Shown: positions 24,515-33,747, counted from the first letter of the stretch. The stretch is 43,409 bases of DNA from an uncultured Halomicronema sp. (GCA_937899725.1 CALCCA010000058.1:1-43409); one strand, 5' to 3'. Notes: generated from the letters alone by a model not told the origin. Made by a program: numbers and translations.

Positions 24515-26494
24515 CTACTGCACTCCAAACCTCAGGGTGAACTCAGACGCGGCGTCAGCCGAGACGTCGATGATGAAATCGCCTCCTACGGGCACTGTCT
24601 CTTCCCATAGCTGCACCCCATTGGCGAGCGGGTCCCCCGTGGGCAGAGCCACATTGAAGGTGGTCGGAGCGGTGGCGCTGTTGACCTCAACGGTCAGCAC
24701 CTCACCAGCATTGAGATTAATCACATAGCGGCGTACTCGGCCCGGCCCGGCACTGTTGGCCACCAGAGTGTTGTCTTGTCCGCTGGGCAGGCGCACCCGC
24801 TGCTCGGAAACAATGTCTGGCGGTTCCGGTTGAGTGGGTTGCTCCGGTGCTTCGGGCTCGACCGGCGTTTCGGGAGCAATCGGGGTTTCGGGATCAACGG
24901 GCGTTTCCGGCTCGACTGGCGCTTCTGGGTCAGTACCATCTTCCGGCTCGGCGAGAGCAACCTGCAGCTCATAGTTGCCTTGCTCAATCCCCGCGACCGG
25001 GCTGAGCTGAATCACATATTCGCCGGTAAAGTCGAGCGTGCCCTGCCAGCCCAGCACCCGTCGGCCTTGGCTGTCAGGTGGATTGCCATTGGGGGCCAAG
25101 ACTGTCATCAACACGCTTTCGCCTTCTAGCTGCGCCCTCAGCTGGTCGCCCTGACGACCTTGCACAAGATAGTTCACCGTTTCATTCGCTTTGAGGCTGC
25201 CTTCCACCGTGGTCGATTCACCCGGCTCAATATCCAGGTTTTGGCTAAATTCAACCGGTTCGTTCGTCGGTGGTTCGGGTTCGGGGGTGGGCTCTGGAGT
25301 GGGCTGAACGACTGTTTCTTCGGGATTGATTTCGATGGTGGGGACGTCGTTTTCGGGGCGCTCTGGGGTGCGATTGAGTACGGTCACTAAGCCCCAGCCG
25401 CCGAGGCCTGCCACCACCACGAGGGCCAACGCCAACGCTCCGACCGCTAAGGGATTTTCCCAAATTGAAACGGTGTCATCATCCAGCACTGCCGGGGTCG
25501 TCGAACGGGTCGGGTGAACGGTCTGCGGCCCCCCCGCCATCGTGGTGGACTGGTAGGCGCGACCGACGGCTACCGTGCGCATTTGCGAGGGAGGGGCGAC
25601 CGCCGGCGCCGGCGCTGTTGGGTAAACTGGGGGCGGTGTGGTGGCTGCCATCAGGTTATTGGCATTGCCCAGGGCTTGAGCCATTTCACTGACCGACTGA
25701 TAGCGATCGCCCGGTCGATAGCTGGTAGCTTTTTGCAACACCTGAGCCAGTCCGGCGCTGACGCTAGCATATTGCTGCCAGTGCCACGACAGATTCACAT
25801 CGTCAAAAATATCTTGGGGTTCCCGCCCGGTGAGCAGCACGATCGCGGTGACCGCTAAGGAATACAGATCACTGCTGGGATAGGCTCGCCCCGACTGCAT
25901 TTGTTCGCTGGGGGCATAGCCCGGTTTGCCCACGGTGGTGGCGTGGTGGGTGACGTCGGCCATCTGCACTCGCGTCACGACTTCTTTCACAACGCCAAAG
26001 TCGATCAGCACGGGCAGGCGATCGCGGTTGCGTAGCAAGATATTGTCAGGGCTGATGTCGCGGTGAATGATGCCCTTGGCATGAATGTGGGCTAGCACCG
26101 GTAATAGCTGCTGCAGAAACTGTCGCACTTCTGCTTCCGAAAAGCCCAGGTTTTGCGATCGGCGCTGATTGAGCAGCTCCCGGTAGGACAAGCCTTCCAC
26201 GTAGTCTTGTACTAGAAACAGGCGATTCTCGACCTGAAAGGTGGCCCGGAACTGAGGAATTTGCGGATGCTGAATCTGATAGAGAATCGCCGCTTCCCGC
26301 TGAAACAGCTCAGTGGCCTTGCTGGAAAAGTGATCTTCACCCTGCTGCGGCAAAAACTCTTTGACCGCGCAATACTCTTGAAATCTCCCCTGATCTTCAG
26401 CCAGGTAGGTGCGCCCAAAACCACCCTGCCCCAGCAATCGGAGGATCTGATAACGAGATTGCAGCGTCGTGCCGGAGGGAAGGGGAGAATACAT
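24515..26494 (-). CDS. Serine/threonine protein kinase with transmembrane segment and extracytoplasmic PPC-like domains
   Basis: About 659 residues from the preferred ATG at 26494 (the frame is open 48 codons further, but that sequence looks non-coding). The kinase domain covers 1-280: GQGGFGRTY loop (22-30), AVKEF Lys45, HRDISPDN catalytic loop (144-151), DFG (165-167). The HRD-I-S-P-D-N form is common in cyanobacterial kinases. A Pro/Ala linker leads to a membrane helix (about 348-373). Outside lie two pre-peptidase (PPC)-like beta domains (about 420-510 and 570-659) joined by a repeated P-E-T-P linker. It may sense an envelope signal. It lies directly upstream of bioD with a two-base gap. 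Confidence 0.93.
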   Translation of the reverse strand: MYSPLPSGTTLQSRYQILRLLGQGGFGRTYLAEDQGRFQEYCAVKEFLPQQGEDHFSSKATELFQREAAILYQIQHPQIPQFRATFQVENRLFLVQDYVEGLSYRELLNQRRSQNLGFSEAEVRQFLQQLLPVLAHIHAKGIIHRDISPDNILLRNRDRLPVLIDFGVVKEVVTRVQMADVTHHATTVGKPGYAPSEQMQSGRAYPSSDLYSLAVTAIVLLTGREPQDIFDDVNLSWHWQQYASVSAGLAQVLQKATSYRPGDRYQSVSEMAQALGNANNLMAATTPPPVYPTAPAPAVAPPSQMRTVAVGRAYQSTTMAGGPQTVHPTRSTTPAVLDDDTVSIWENPLAVGALALALVVVAGLGGWGLVTVLNRTPERPENDVPTIEINPEETVVQPTPEPTPEPEPPTNEPVEFSQNLDIEPGESTTVEGSLKANETVNYLVQGRQGDQLRAQLEGESVLMTVLAPNGNPPDSQGRRVLGWQGTLDFTGEYVIQLSPVAGIEQGNYELQVALAEPEDGTDPEAPVEPETPVDPETPIAPETPVEPEAPEQPTQPEPPDIVSEQRVRLPSGQDNTLVANSAGPGRVRRYVINLNAGEVLTVEVNSATAPTTFNVALPTGDPLANGVQLWEETVPVGGDFIIDVSADAASEFTLRFGVQ

Positions 26495-27146
26495 AAGCCA
26501 ACTGCTCTGGGCCTTAAACACGGGCAAGCATACCCCAATTACAGTAGCCTGCCGTCGAGATTTCATGATTTTAGACTGTGCCAATCGGACTTGCCAGGCA
26601 GCGGAATTGAAGGCGGTAGGCAGAAGTCTGAAAGCCACCTCTTGCTGGGCTCAGCGGGGAGACCGCTGGCCGCATGAGGCTAACCCTCGGCTTAGAATTC
26701 CTGCTCAATGATGGTAGAAAGCGATCGATTTCTACCATCACCAGCTAAGCCGGTACGATATCAAAAATCGAGGTCTGTAACGATATATCAAGTGATCTTA
26801 GGGTTGACATATTGATTGTATTGCTAGGCAATGCAGCGTCTCGGCTCCAAGCGAGTTCCGGTTCGCTCCTGAATATCATGTCCGCTGAGCTTACCGAGCT
26901 TGAGATCTTCCCCCTCTCCTTCGATAGAATTCACCTGGAAAGAATTAAGTTGAAGAATATTATTGAGCCCTGAAGTTTCCCAGCTAGCCTATTTATGCTA
27001 CGTCACTGGTTTTTGTGGATTTAGCTTAAGCTACTGCTGGGCGAAATCATGCGTATCAGTACCACTTGGCGTCGCACTTCAGTATAAGTGAGATGCCCAC
27101 TAAATAATCTTTTCAACGAGTTAAATTTCCATTTTGGTCAATCAAG
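26495..27146. other. Gene-free stretch between GT61-type gene and kinase gene
   Basis: No gene is visible. The kinase-proximal part contains a perfect hairpin (26710-26739, separate entry). TTGACA occurs at 26804-26809, but a matching -10 at proper spacing is not evident. The composition turns AT-richer toward the glycosyltransferase gene. The frames seen here have no family signature. Confidence 0.4.
26710..26739. repeat. Perfect 11-bp inverted repeat with HIP1-like loop
   Basis: GATGGTAGAAA (26710-26720) and TTTCTACCATC (26729-26739) are exact inverse complements around an 8-base loop GCGATCGA. It is 215 bases upstream of the kinase start. No T-run follows, so a simple terminator is unlikely; a transcript hairpin, a protein site or a small mobile repeat are options. 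Confidence 0.55.
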
Positions 27147-28361
27147 TCAAACTAAGCAATATTGGCTTAAATCTTCGACTAACTCTAGCTCTAAATCTAA
27201 TTCCAGTATTTCCATTAACTCTGTGACGTTGACCTCAAACGCCTTTTCGTTGATATTATTTGAGGCATTAGCGAAGAAAAGTTGATGCTTGTGCCCTAAT
27301 GATTTCGATAGGAAATAATAGTGTGGAATAATTTCTGAGCCCGGAAATATCTCCAAGACATTTGCCTGTTCTGCGAATAAGATATTTGACATGCCAGCCC
27401 CATGCACACCGATAATGTACTCGGCATCGTAGAACAATTCGGCTTGCTCCTCAACGGTTAGATTTTCCAGGCTGTAGCTTTTAAAGCCGTATGGTCTCAG
27501 GCAACTCATCAACTCGCTTTCATTTTTGATATGGCGCTTGGAAGCACTCTTGCGCGAAATAAAAATACGATTTTTTCGATTTCTCGCTCGCTGAGGTAAA
27601 GCTTTCTCAGCAAAATGTTCTAGATATGGTCGGGGTAAATATCCTGACATCCATCGTGTTAAAGGCTGTACAAATATGCACTTTTCTAGATGATAACAAC
27701 AATCTTCTCGAACAAACTTTATCTTGACATTGCTTGGTAGAATCTTAGCCAAGAAAAATTCTTCTGCGCTAGATAATTTGCCACTGATTAATAAGTTGAT
27801 CTCAGGAATACTTCGATATGGCTCTTGATTTAAATGATAAATTTTCGGGAGATTATCTATCAAGCAATGATAGTAATTTTGATTCCTAAAATTCCTCAAT
27901 AGGCATGAATGTCCGGGTATGTATTCATGTTTATTGAGAAATAACTTGATCAAATTTATTTCTTTGATGTACCGCTGTAAAGACCTTTTGGTGACTAATC
28001 CTAAACTTTCGGCGATAACCTTGAATGTCTTGGTTAATAGGATATGACGTCTTGACGAATAATAAAGAGTGTCTGCTAAAGTGATGCTGAACACCGAAGC
28101 TGAAGTATAGTTATATGTATCAGATTCAAGATGTTTGGCCATGCCAACGTATCGACAATGCTTTGTTTCAGAGTTGTCGACAGAAAAATCTTCAAAGAGC
28201 TCTATTTTTTCTGCTTTGGTCTGTTGTGCTAACTCATCGATATCAGTGATGTTGATGAAATTCATCCAGAGATCTTCCCGTAGCCGGTCAAGTAATTTTC
28301 TAACAGCTTTGATATTGTTGTTTTTGAAATCTTTGATGTCAGAAATAAATTTGTAAGGCAT
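27147..28361 (-). CDS. Glycosyltransferase family 61-like protein (DUF563)
   Basis: 404 residues. The central part has YYHCLIDNLPKIYHL, then KNRIFISRKSASKRHI and the signature EYIIGVHGAGMSNILFAE followed by EIFPGSEIIPHYYFLSKSLG, which match GT61/DUF563 proteins of capsule and O-chain synthesis (protein or polysaccharide xylosyl-like transfer in eukaryotic members). The N-terminal 140 residues are unassigned. The gene is clearly AT-richer and uses more Ile, Lys and Asn than its neighbours, and both flanks are unusually long gene-free regions, so horizontal acquisition is likely. No other polysaccharide gene accompanies it. The acceptor is unknown. The C-terminus is Glu/Leu-rich (ELDLELELVE). 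Confidence 0.85.
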   Translation of the reverse strand: MPYKFISDIKDFKNNNIKAVRKLLDRLREDLWMNFINITDIDELAQQTKAEKIELFEDFSVDNSETKHCRYVGMAKHLESDTYNYTSASVFSITLADTLYYSSRRHILLTKTFKVIAESLGLVTKRSLQRYIKEINLIKLFLNKHEYIPGHSCLLRNFRNQNYYHCLIDNLPKIYHLNQEPYRSIPEINLLISGKLSSAEEFFLAKILPSNVKIKFVREDCCYHLEKCIFVQPLTRWMSGYLPRPYLEHFAEKALPQRARNRKNRIFISRKSASKRHIKNESELMSCLRPYGFKSYSLENLTVEEQAELFYDAEYIIGVHGAGMSNILFAEQANVLEIFPGSEIIPHYYFLSKSLGHKHQLFFANASNNINEKAFEVNVTELMEILELDLELELVEDLSQYCLV

Positions 28362-29239
28362 GATGCTATTTGCTATTTAAGCTTGTGAAAATTCGACTAC
28401 GAAGAAGACGCTATGTATTTATCTTCTTAAAAGGGAAGATTGAATCATTGCCCATGAAAATAGTCTGATAGTTGCTTCAAAGCTATAGTCATGGCTGATT
28501 TTGACTTTTTGCGGAGCCTTGTGGCCCTGTCGCTCTGTGATATTTGTTCGTTGCGAAACTGAATCTTGTCCTCTTAACAAAGGATTATGTCAGTTGTTCT
28601 CAGCATTTTTACTGGTGTTGTCTCTGGATTTGTCAAAACTTATTTCGAGGCGACGATTGATAAAGCTTGTATGAATTTTGGGTGGTGTTCTACGCATGTG
28701 GAGCTTGCACTGGCTGAAGCAATGAGCTCGAAAAACGATTTGTCTTTCCAGGTTTGGACGCCATAGATGACATCGTGATTGGCTTATTGGTCAATTGACT
28801 TGAGTTCAACAAGGCGATGTTGGGCAACCCGTCCATGCTGAACTATCCGATGAGAAGCCTCTCTCGCTTGTTTGTGTGCGGACAGGGATCGTGAGCTGGG
28901 CTGCATGTCGACGATAGCTAAAACGCGTCAAATGCTTGCGTAACCTGTTTAGGGAAGCGTCAAGCTGGTAGCTGGATGCTCTGCCTAAAATCGGTTCAGC
29001 TCATTGTTGTCGCTGTCTTTCGTCTCTCAGTTGGCTGACTGTCACGGCAACACGATGAAGCCTGAGGGCTGGGCTATCAACTACAGCGGCAGCGATCGCG
29101 ACTGCAATTCTGCAACTGTGTATTGAGTTAGGGCAAAGCCCCCCAGTGTTATTTCATCGCGGATTTTTCAATAGCGAATCGCTAAGTTCTACTTCAAGGT
29201 AGGTTTCCCGTATTCAGCAATCTCCGCCGAGACCGTAAA
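28362..29239. other. Long gene-free stretch between GT61-type gene and GTPase pair
   Basis: The left third is AT-rich like the glycosyltransferase gene and the rest returns to the genome average. One short open frame (28587-28766) is listed separately. The remainder shows no family signature on either strand and no tRNA or clear terminator. It probably marks the border of an acquired segment and includes the promoter for the 29240 gene. Confidence 0.4.
28587..28766 (+). CDS. Possible small hypothetical protein (59 aa)
   Basis: An ATG-started frame of 59 codons beginning MSVVLSIFTGVVSGFVKTYF, with an AAAGGA-like sequence two to seven bases before the ATG. The first 20 residues form a hydrophobic, possibly membrane-inserting helix, and the rest (ATIDKACMNFGWCSTHVELA) is nondescript with two Cys. 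I do not recognise it. The frame is short and could be chance or the tip of a decayed gene. Confidence 0.2.
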   Translation: MSVVLSIFTGVVSGFVKTYFEATIDKACMNFGWCSTHVELALAEAMSSKNDLSFQVWTP

Positions 29240-30841
29240 ATGAAGAGGCTTAGCGTTGGGTGTTGTGAGCAGTCGCGGGGTCTGTCGGTGGTTCAAAAAC
29301 TACTTTCTGAACGTCCTATCTTGGTTGGGGGTCTCGGATTGGCCGCTAGCCTGAGCCTTTTAGGGGGACTGTACGACGGATTGACCGATAGCTCTACTCT
29401 GATCAGTTTGATCGCGACTGGGGCCGGGGTGTGGTGGTGGCGGCGGCAGCGACCGACTGCTCCGCTGACTGATCTCAAGCCTGCCGCGCCTGTCGATCGC
29501 ACCGCTGTCGAGGCCGCGATCGCAGAACTCACCCCCTCTTTAGCCGCACTGCAGCAAGAACTTGTGACGTTTGACTGGGCCGATCGCGATGTCATTATCG
29601 CCGACTTTGAACAGCGCCGCGAGGCCCTCAAGACGGCGCTCGATCGCTCCGTGCTGCAAGTGGCGATCGTGGGCTCGGCCCGCTCGGGCAAGTCAGCCCT
29701 GATGGATCATCTAGAGCAACTATCCGCGTCTGCCCAGCTGATAGCCTTAAACCTGACGGAAGTGGCCCTCACTGCGGCGACGCCCCATCCTGAGGTGATG
29801 GCTGACCTGCTGCTGCACCAAGACGCCACGATTTATCTCATTACTGAAGATTTGACCGACTCGGCCCTGGCTGATGTGCAAATGCTCACAGTAGCGGGGC
29901 AGCGGGTGATGCTGAGCCTCAATAAGCAAGACAACTATTTGCCCGCCGATCGCGAGGCTGTGTTGACTCAGGTGCAGCAGCGGTTGGAGGAGCTGCCGCA
30001 GCCGATTGCCTGCAGCGCGATCGCCACAGCGCCTAAACCCATCAAGGTGAGAACCTATGACGCGGCAGGTCAAGCAGTGGAACGGGTCGAGACGCCGGCC
30101 CCCGCGGTTGATTCAATCGTGGCTGCTGTGACACAGTGGCTGACGGAAGAAACGCCTCATCTGGTGGTGCAGACAGTGATGCGTCAGGTACAGCAGCTGC
30201 AGCGCGATCTGCAGGCTCAGATCAATCAGGTGCGCCGTCAGCAAGCGCAGCCATTGGTTGATCAACTGCAGTGGACGGCGGCGGCGACGGCCTTTGCCAG
30301 TCCGCTGCCTTCGTTGGATTTGTTGGCTGCGATCGCCATCAACGGTCAGCTAGTGATGGATTTGAGCCGCGTCTACCAGCAGCCCCTAGCGCTGGATCAG
30401 GCCAAAACCATTGCCTCGGAGCTGGCGAGCGTCGTCGTCAAATTGGGTATTGTCGAAGCCTCTACCCAGCTGTTAACGGGAGCGCTCAAGAGCCATGCGG
30501 CGACCTTTGCCGTCGGCGGTAGTGTGCAAGCTTTTAGTGCCGCCTACCTGACGCGACTCTCGGGTGAGAGTCTCATGGCCTATTTTGAAGAGCGGGCACT
30601 GTCGGGACAGGCTGAAACGGCGTTGTCGGCGGCAGCGATCGGGCAAAAGCTGCAGGCACTGCTGCCCACTACCCAACGCCGCGAGTTTCTGCAAACTCTG
30701 ATTGCCCAAGGGCGACAAAAATTGTCGCCCCTGACCCAAGCTCTCAGTCCCAGCGTCGCGCCGACGGTAGAATTGGCGGCCAATGGGGTGACGACGGTAG
30801 TGGTGCCCGCTGAACCGATCGCCCCTGGAGAGCCCGTCTAA
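29240..30841 (+). CDS. P-loop GTPase-like membrane protein (DUF697-like C-terminal region)
   Basis: 533 residues. A hydrophobic N-terminus (about 25-66, two short helices ending GVWWWRRQR) is followed by a predicted coiled segment, then a P-loop, GSARSGKS (145-152), and an NKQD G4-like motif (228-231). The G3 DxxG motif expected between them is not visible; the region reads LNLTEVAL instead. The C-terminal 200 residues (SLDLLAAIAINGQLVMDLSR, KLGIVEASTQLLTGALKSHA) resemble the DUF697/YcjF-type membrane-associated domain. It is followed 59 bp downstream by a canonical GTPase with a related C-terminal domain, so the two probably work as a pair, one possibly defective in hydrolysis. A GTG at 29288 is an alternative start. 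Confidence 0.7.
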   Translation: MKRLSVGCCEQSRGLSVVQKLLSERPILVGGLGLAASLSLLGGLYDGLTDSSTLISLIATGAGVWWWRRQRPTAPLTDLKPAAPVDRTAVEAAIAELTPSLAALQQELVTFDWADRDVIIADFEQRREALKTALDRSVLQVAIVGSARSGKSALMDHLEQLSASAQLIALNLTEVALTAATPHPEVMADLLLHQDATIYLITEDLTDSALADVQMLTVAGQRVMLSLNKQDNYLPADREAVLTQVQQRLEELPQPIACSAIATAPKPIKVRTYDAAGQAVERVETPAPAVDSIVAAVTQWLTEETPHLVVQTVMRQVQQLQRDLQAQINQVRRQQAQPLVDQLQWTAAATAFASPLPSLDLLAAIAINGQLVMDLSRVYQQPLALDQAKTIASELASVVVKLGIVEASTQLLTGALKSHAATFAVGGSVQAFSAAYLTRLSGESLMAYFEERALSGQAETALSAAAIGQKLQALLPTTQRREFLQTLIAQGRQKLSPLTQALSPSVAPTVELAANGVTTVVVPAEPIAPGEPV

Positions 30842-30900
30842 AGTCAACCCGCGTCAGAGCATCCACATCACTGCATTCCCTTTGAGAGCTTTTTGGAACT

Positions 30901-32304
30901 GTGTCACCCCCCGCCCATCCTCGGTTTAAGCGCGTGCGGCAGGTCTTGCGACAGACCGTGCAGCGCTATCAGCCGACGCTGCGGCAGCCGCTCTCTGACC
31001 AAACTCAGCAGAGCCAAAAGACGGCGGTGCAGGCTGGAGTCGATGCCCTGAGCGCTTTAGAAACGCGACTGGCCCAGCCGGTGCTGCGGATTGCGGTGTT
31101 TGGGTTGGTCAGCCGCGGTAAATCGGCCGTGATTAATGCTCTGATGGGCGAGGCGATTTTGCCCACTGGCCCGCTGCATGGGGTGACGCGCTGGCCCCGC
31201 TCGGTGTATTGGCAGCCGCCCATTGAGGCGGTACATGATGTGGACGAACTGCCCCAAATTGAACTGATTGATACCCCGGGTTTGGATGAGGTGGCGGGGG
31301 AAGCTCGCGGCGCGATGGCCCAAGAGGTGGCGCAGCAGGCTGATCTGATTTTGTTTGTGGTGGCGGGCGACATCACCCGCACAGAATATGAGGCGCTGGT
31401 GACGCTGCAGGCAGCGCGTAAGCCGCTGCTGTTGGTATTTAACAAAACTGATCTCTATCCCGATACCGATCAGCAGGCGATTTATGAGGCGCTGACTCAG
31501 CTTTGGCGATCGTCCGCTAGCCGCACTCCCAATGCGGCCCTAGCCGTGGATGATGTGGTGATGGTTGCCGCTGCCCCCGCCCCGCTGCAGGTGCGCGTCG
31601 AATGGCCAGATGGCAACGTCACCCACGAATGGGAAAAACTGCCCGCCCAAATAGATCGCCTCAAACAAGCCCTGCTGACTATTGCGCGTCAGGACGGGAC
31701 AGCACTAATTGCGTTGAATGCATTGCGAGAGGCCGACAGCTTAGAAACCGACATGGCCCGGCGGGCGATCGCCCTGCACCACGAAGAAGCCGAAGCCCTG
31801 ATCTGGAAATATGCCAAATATAAAGCTCTCGCTGTCGCGTTGAACCCGATCGCCGTGTTTGATTTGGCCGGCGGTTTTATCACTGACTTGGTGATGATTC
31901 GCGCCTTGGCGAAGCTCTACGGTCTCCCGATTACTCAGCACGAAGCGCGGCAGCTCTGGCAGGCGATCGCCAAAAGTTCCGGTACGCTCTTACTGAGTGA
32001 AATCGGCACGGGACTCCTCATGGGCACGGGCAAAGGGGCCGCTGCGGTGTGGAGTATGTTTGACAGCGCCGGTGGCTTTTCGGCCCTGCTCAGTGTCATG
32101 GCCGCTCAAGCGGGGGCCTCGGGCTATGGCACCTATGCTGTGGGTAAAGCGGCCCAGATCTATCTAGAACAGGGCTGCACCTGGGGGCCGAACGGTGTGA
32201 AAGCGGTGATGCAAGACCTGCTCAGCCAAATTGATTCCGAGTCTACAGTGTCGCGGCTGCGACGAGAACTGGAAGCCCAACTGCTGGCCAGTAGTGCCAA
32301 ATAG
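30901..32304 (+). CDS. Era/dynamin-like GTPase with DUF697-like C-terminal domain
   Basis: 467 residues starting at GTG. G1 is GLVSRGKS (68-75), G3 is DTPGLDE (124-130), G4 is NKTD (181-184), and VMVAAAPAP is a candidate G5, so the GTPase is complete. A helical linker is followed by FDLAGGFITDLVMIRALAKL and IGTGLLMGTGKGAAAVWSMF, then ASGYGTYAVGKAAQIYLEQG, a DUF697-like membrane-associated segment. It is downstream of the P-loop protein at 29240 with a 59-bp gap and the same orientation. The family is bacterial GTPases linked to membrane or stress functions; a specific role is not known. The GTG start is chosen because the next ATG would remove the N-terminal helix. Confidence 0.85.
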   Translation: MSPPAHPRFKRVRQVLRQTVQRYQPTLRQPLSDQTQQSQKTAVQAGVDALSALETRLAQPVLRIAVFGLVSRGKSAVINALMGEAILPTGPLHGVTRWPRSVYWQPPIEAVHDVDELPQIELIDTPGLDEVAGEARGAMAQEVAQQADLILFVVAGDITRTEYEALVTLQAARKPLLLVFNKTDLYPDTDQQAIYEALTQLWRSSASRTPNAALAVDDVVMVAAAPAPLQVRVEWPDGNVTHEWEKLPAQIDRLKQALLTIARQDGTALIALNALREADSLETDMARRAIALHHEEAEALIWKYAKYKALAVALNPIAVFDLAGGFITDLVMIRALAKLYGLPITQHEARQLWQAIAKSSGTLLLSEIGTGLLMGTGKGAAAVWSMFDSAGGFSALLSVMAAQAGASGYGTYAVGKAAQIYLEQGCTWGPNGVKAVMQDLLSQIDSESTVSRLRRELEAQLLASSAK

Positions 32305-32391
32305 CTGACTGGACGACAGCAACGGGCACCCTAGCCCGGCCTTAAAGATTGAGTACAATACAACTACCTTCAGTGCTGATCGGAGGCGCTT

Positions 32392-33124
32392 ATGGTTAAC
32401 CAGCTTTCTCTGCAGGAAGAAGACGTCGTTTTTCCAGATGCTGATCAACTCGTCACCGAGGATGATACACCGGTGGACAATTTTGCCTCTGAAAAACAGC
32501 AGCGCCTGTTGACCTCTAGCTTCTTTAGTAGCTGGAAAGACCGGCTCCCCTTTATTGCAGCGGCGAATGTCGGCATCTACTACACCGCTCAGCAACCGGC
32601 GATCGTGCCCGATGTGTTTGTCAGTTTTGGGGTTCAAGTGCCCAAAAATTGGTGGGACAAGCAAAATCGCTGCTATCTGGTGTGGAAGTTTGGTAAACCG
32701 CCAGAAATTGCGATCGAAGTGGTTTCTAACAAAGTTGGTAATGAACTTGCTAACAAGCTCGCGATTTATGAACGAATGCGGGTGAGTTATTACGCTGTCT
32801 ATGATCCGCGTCAGCAACTCAGCCCCACCCCGCTCCGACTTTTTGAACTCCGGGGAACACAGTATAGCGAAATGGCTCAACCCTGGATGGCGCAAGTCAA
32901 TTTAGGAAGGTAGCCAAAATACCTGGCTCCGTTGGCAAGATGCCCAGGGTAATCTCTTGCTGACTGGCGATGAACAAGCCACGCAGGCCCAAGCGCAGGC
33001 TGAACAGGAACGAGAACGGGCTGAGCAAGCCCAAGTGCAAGCTGAACAGGAACGAGAACGGGCCGATCGCCTAGCGGCCTATTTGCGATCGCAGGGCATT
33101 GACCCCGACCAACTGCCGGAGTAA
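32392..33124 (+). pseudogene. Uma2 family gene, frameshifted
   Basis: The first frame (32392-32913) gives 173 residues with a good Uma2 core: IVPDVFVSFGVQVP, PPEIAIEVVSNKVGNELANK and VSYYAVYDPRQQL. It ends prematurely at QVNLGR-stop. In the +1 frame the expected continuation follows at once: TWLRWQDAQGNLLLTGDE, a coiled-coil tail of AEQERERA units, and ending LRSQGIDPDQLPE-stop (33122-33124). Compared with the intact homologue at 18539, about ten residues between LGR and WLRW are missing, so a small deletion caused the frameshift. ATG 32392 has GGAGG-like GATCGGAGGCGCTT upstream. The nuclease core is intact, so a tail-less product could still be made. Confidence 0.8.
32999..33062 (+). repeat. 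42-bp tandem repeat in the Uma2 coiled-coil tail
   Basis: The 22-mer beginning GCTGAACAGGAACG recurs exactly at 32999-33020 and 33041-33062, a 42-base period equal to 14 codons or two coiled-coil heptads (AEQERERAEQAQVQ-type unit). It lies downstream of the frameshift, and its perfect identity suggests a recent duplication. Confidence 0.7.
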
Positions 33125-33134
33125 CGTCATTTCT

Positions 33135-33623
33135 ATGAATTATCAATCTCTACCGGTTCGAGCCTGGGTGTTGACGCTGCTAATCGCGGCGGTTGTATTT
33201 GTTAGCGGTGTGGCGGTTCCAGATGTGGCCTACTCTGCTGAGGCGATCGCAGGTGAGATGACCGTTTACCGCGACCCGAGCTGTGGCTGCTGTGGCAAGT
33301 GGATTGAGCATATGGCAGCGGCTGGATTCACCGTTCGCGATGAGGTGACGGACGACATGACGGCAATCAAAACCCAGTACGGTGTGCCTGAAGAGTTGTC
33401 GTCTTGCCACACCGCTATTGCCAACGGCTACCTGATTGAAGGACACGTCCCAGCGGCGGATGTGCAGCGCTTACTAACTGCCGAGCCCAATGTGGCGGGG
33501 CTGACCGCGCCGGGTATGCCCATCGGCTCTCCTGGCATGGAGATGGCGGAAGGCAGCGAGCCTTACACGGTCTTTGCGTTTACGGATGATGGGGCGGCAG
33601 CGGCTTTTGCGAACCACGACTGA
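33135..33623 (+). CDS. DUF411 domain protein, exported metal-binding
   Basis: About 162 residues from the ATG at 33135 (an upstream frame adds 12 codons that overlap the Uma2 tail and look spurious). A signal peptide, AWVLTLLIAAVVFVSGVAV...AYSAEA, precedes the DUF411 domain: MTVYRDPSCGCCGKWIEHMA with its CxxC-type cysteines, SSCHTAIANGYLIEGHVPA, and GLTAPGMPIGSPGMEM with the Met-rich loop. These features fit a periplasmic or lumenal copper/metal-binding protein; DUF411 genes are often linked to copper or heavy-metal resistance. No efflux gene adjoins here. It stands alone between Uma2 remains and the DUF433/DUF5615 pair. Confidence 0.92.
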   Translation: MNYQSLPVRAWVLTLLIAAVVFVSGVAVPDVAYSAEAIAGEMTVYRDPSCGCCGKWIEHMAAAGFTVRDEVTDDMTAIKTQYGVPEELSSCHTAIANGYLIEGHVPAADVQRLLTAEPNVAGLTAPGMPIGSPGMEMAEGSEPYTVFAFTDDGAAAAFANHD

Positions 33624-33747
33624 TGCTTGCTGAAGGTTTAAGTGCTCGGTTCAGGGCCAAAATCGTGGTGGATGTTTGTATTCTGGCCAGGAGCATCAGG
33701 GACGGGTGGCGATCGCTGCCTGAGTCGGCTCGAAATTCCGGGCCAGC

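Noticed and set aside
26495-26638. An N-terminal extension of the kinase.
   Set aside because: The extra 48 residues have no family match and precede the usual kinase start.
26804-26809. TTGACA as a -35 box.
   Set aside because: No acceptable -10 hexamer at 16-18 bases and no nearby gene in the right orientation.
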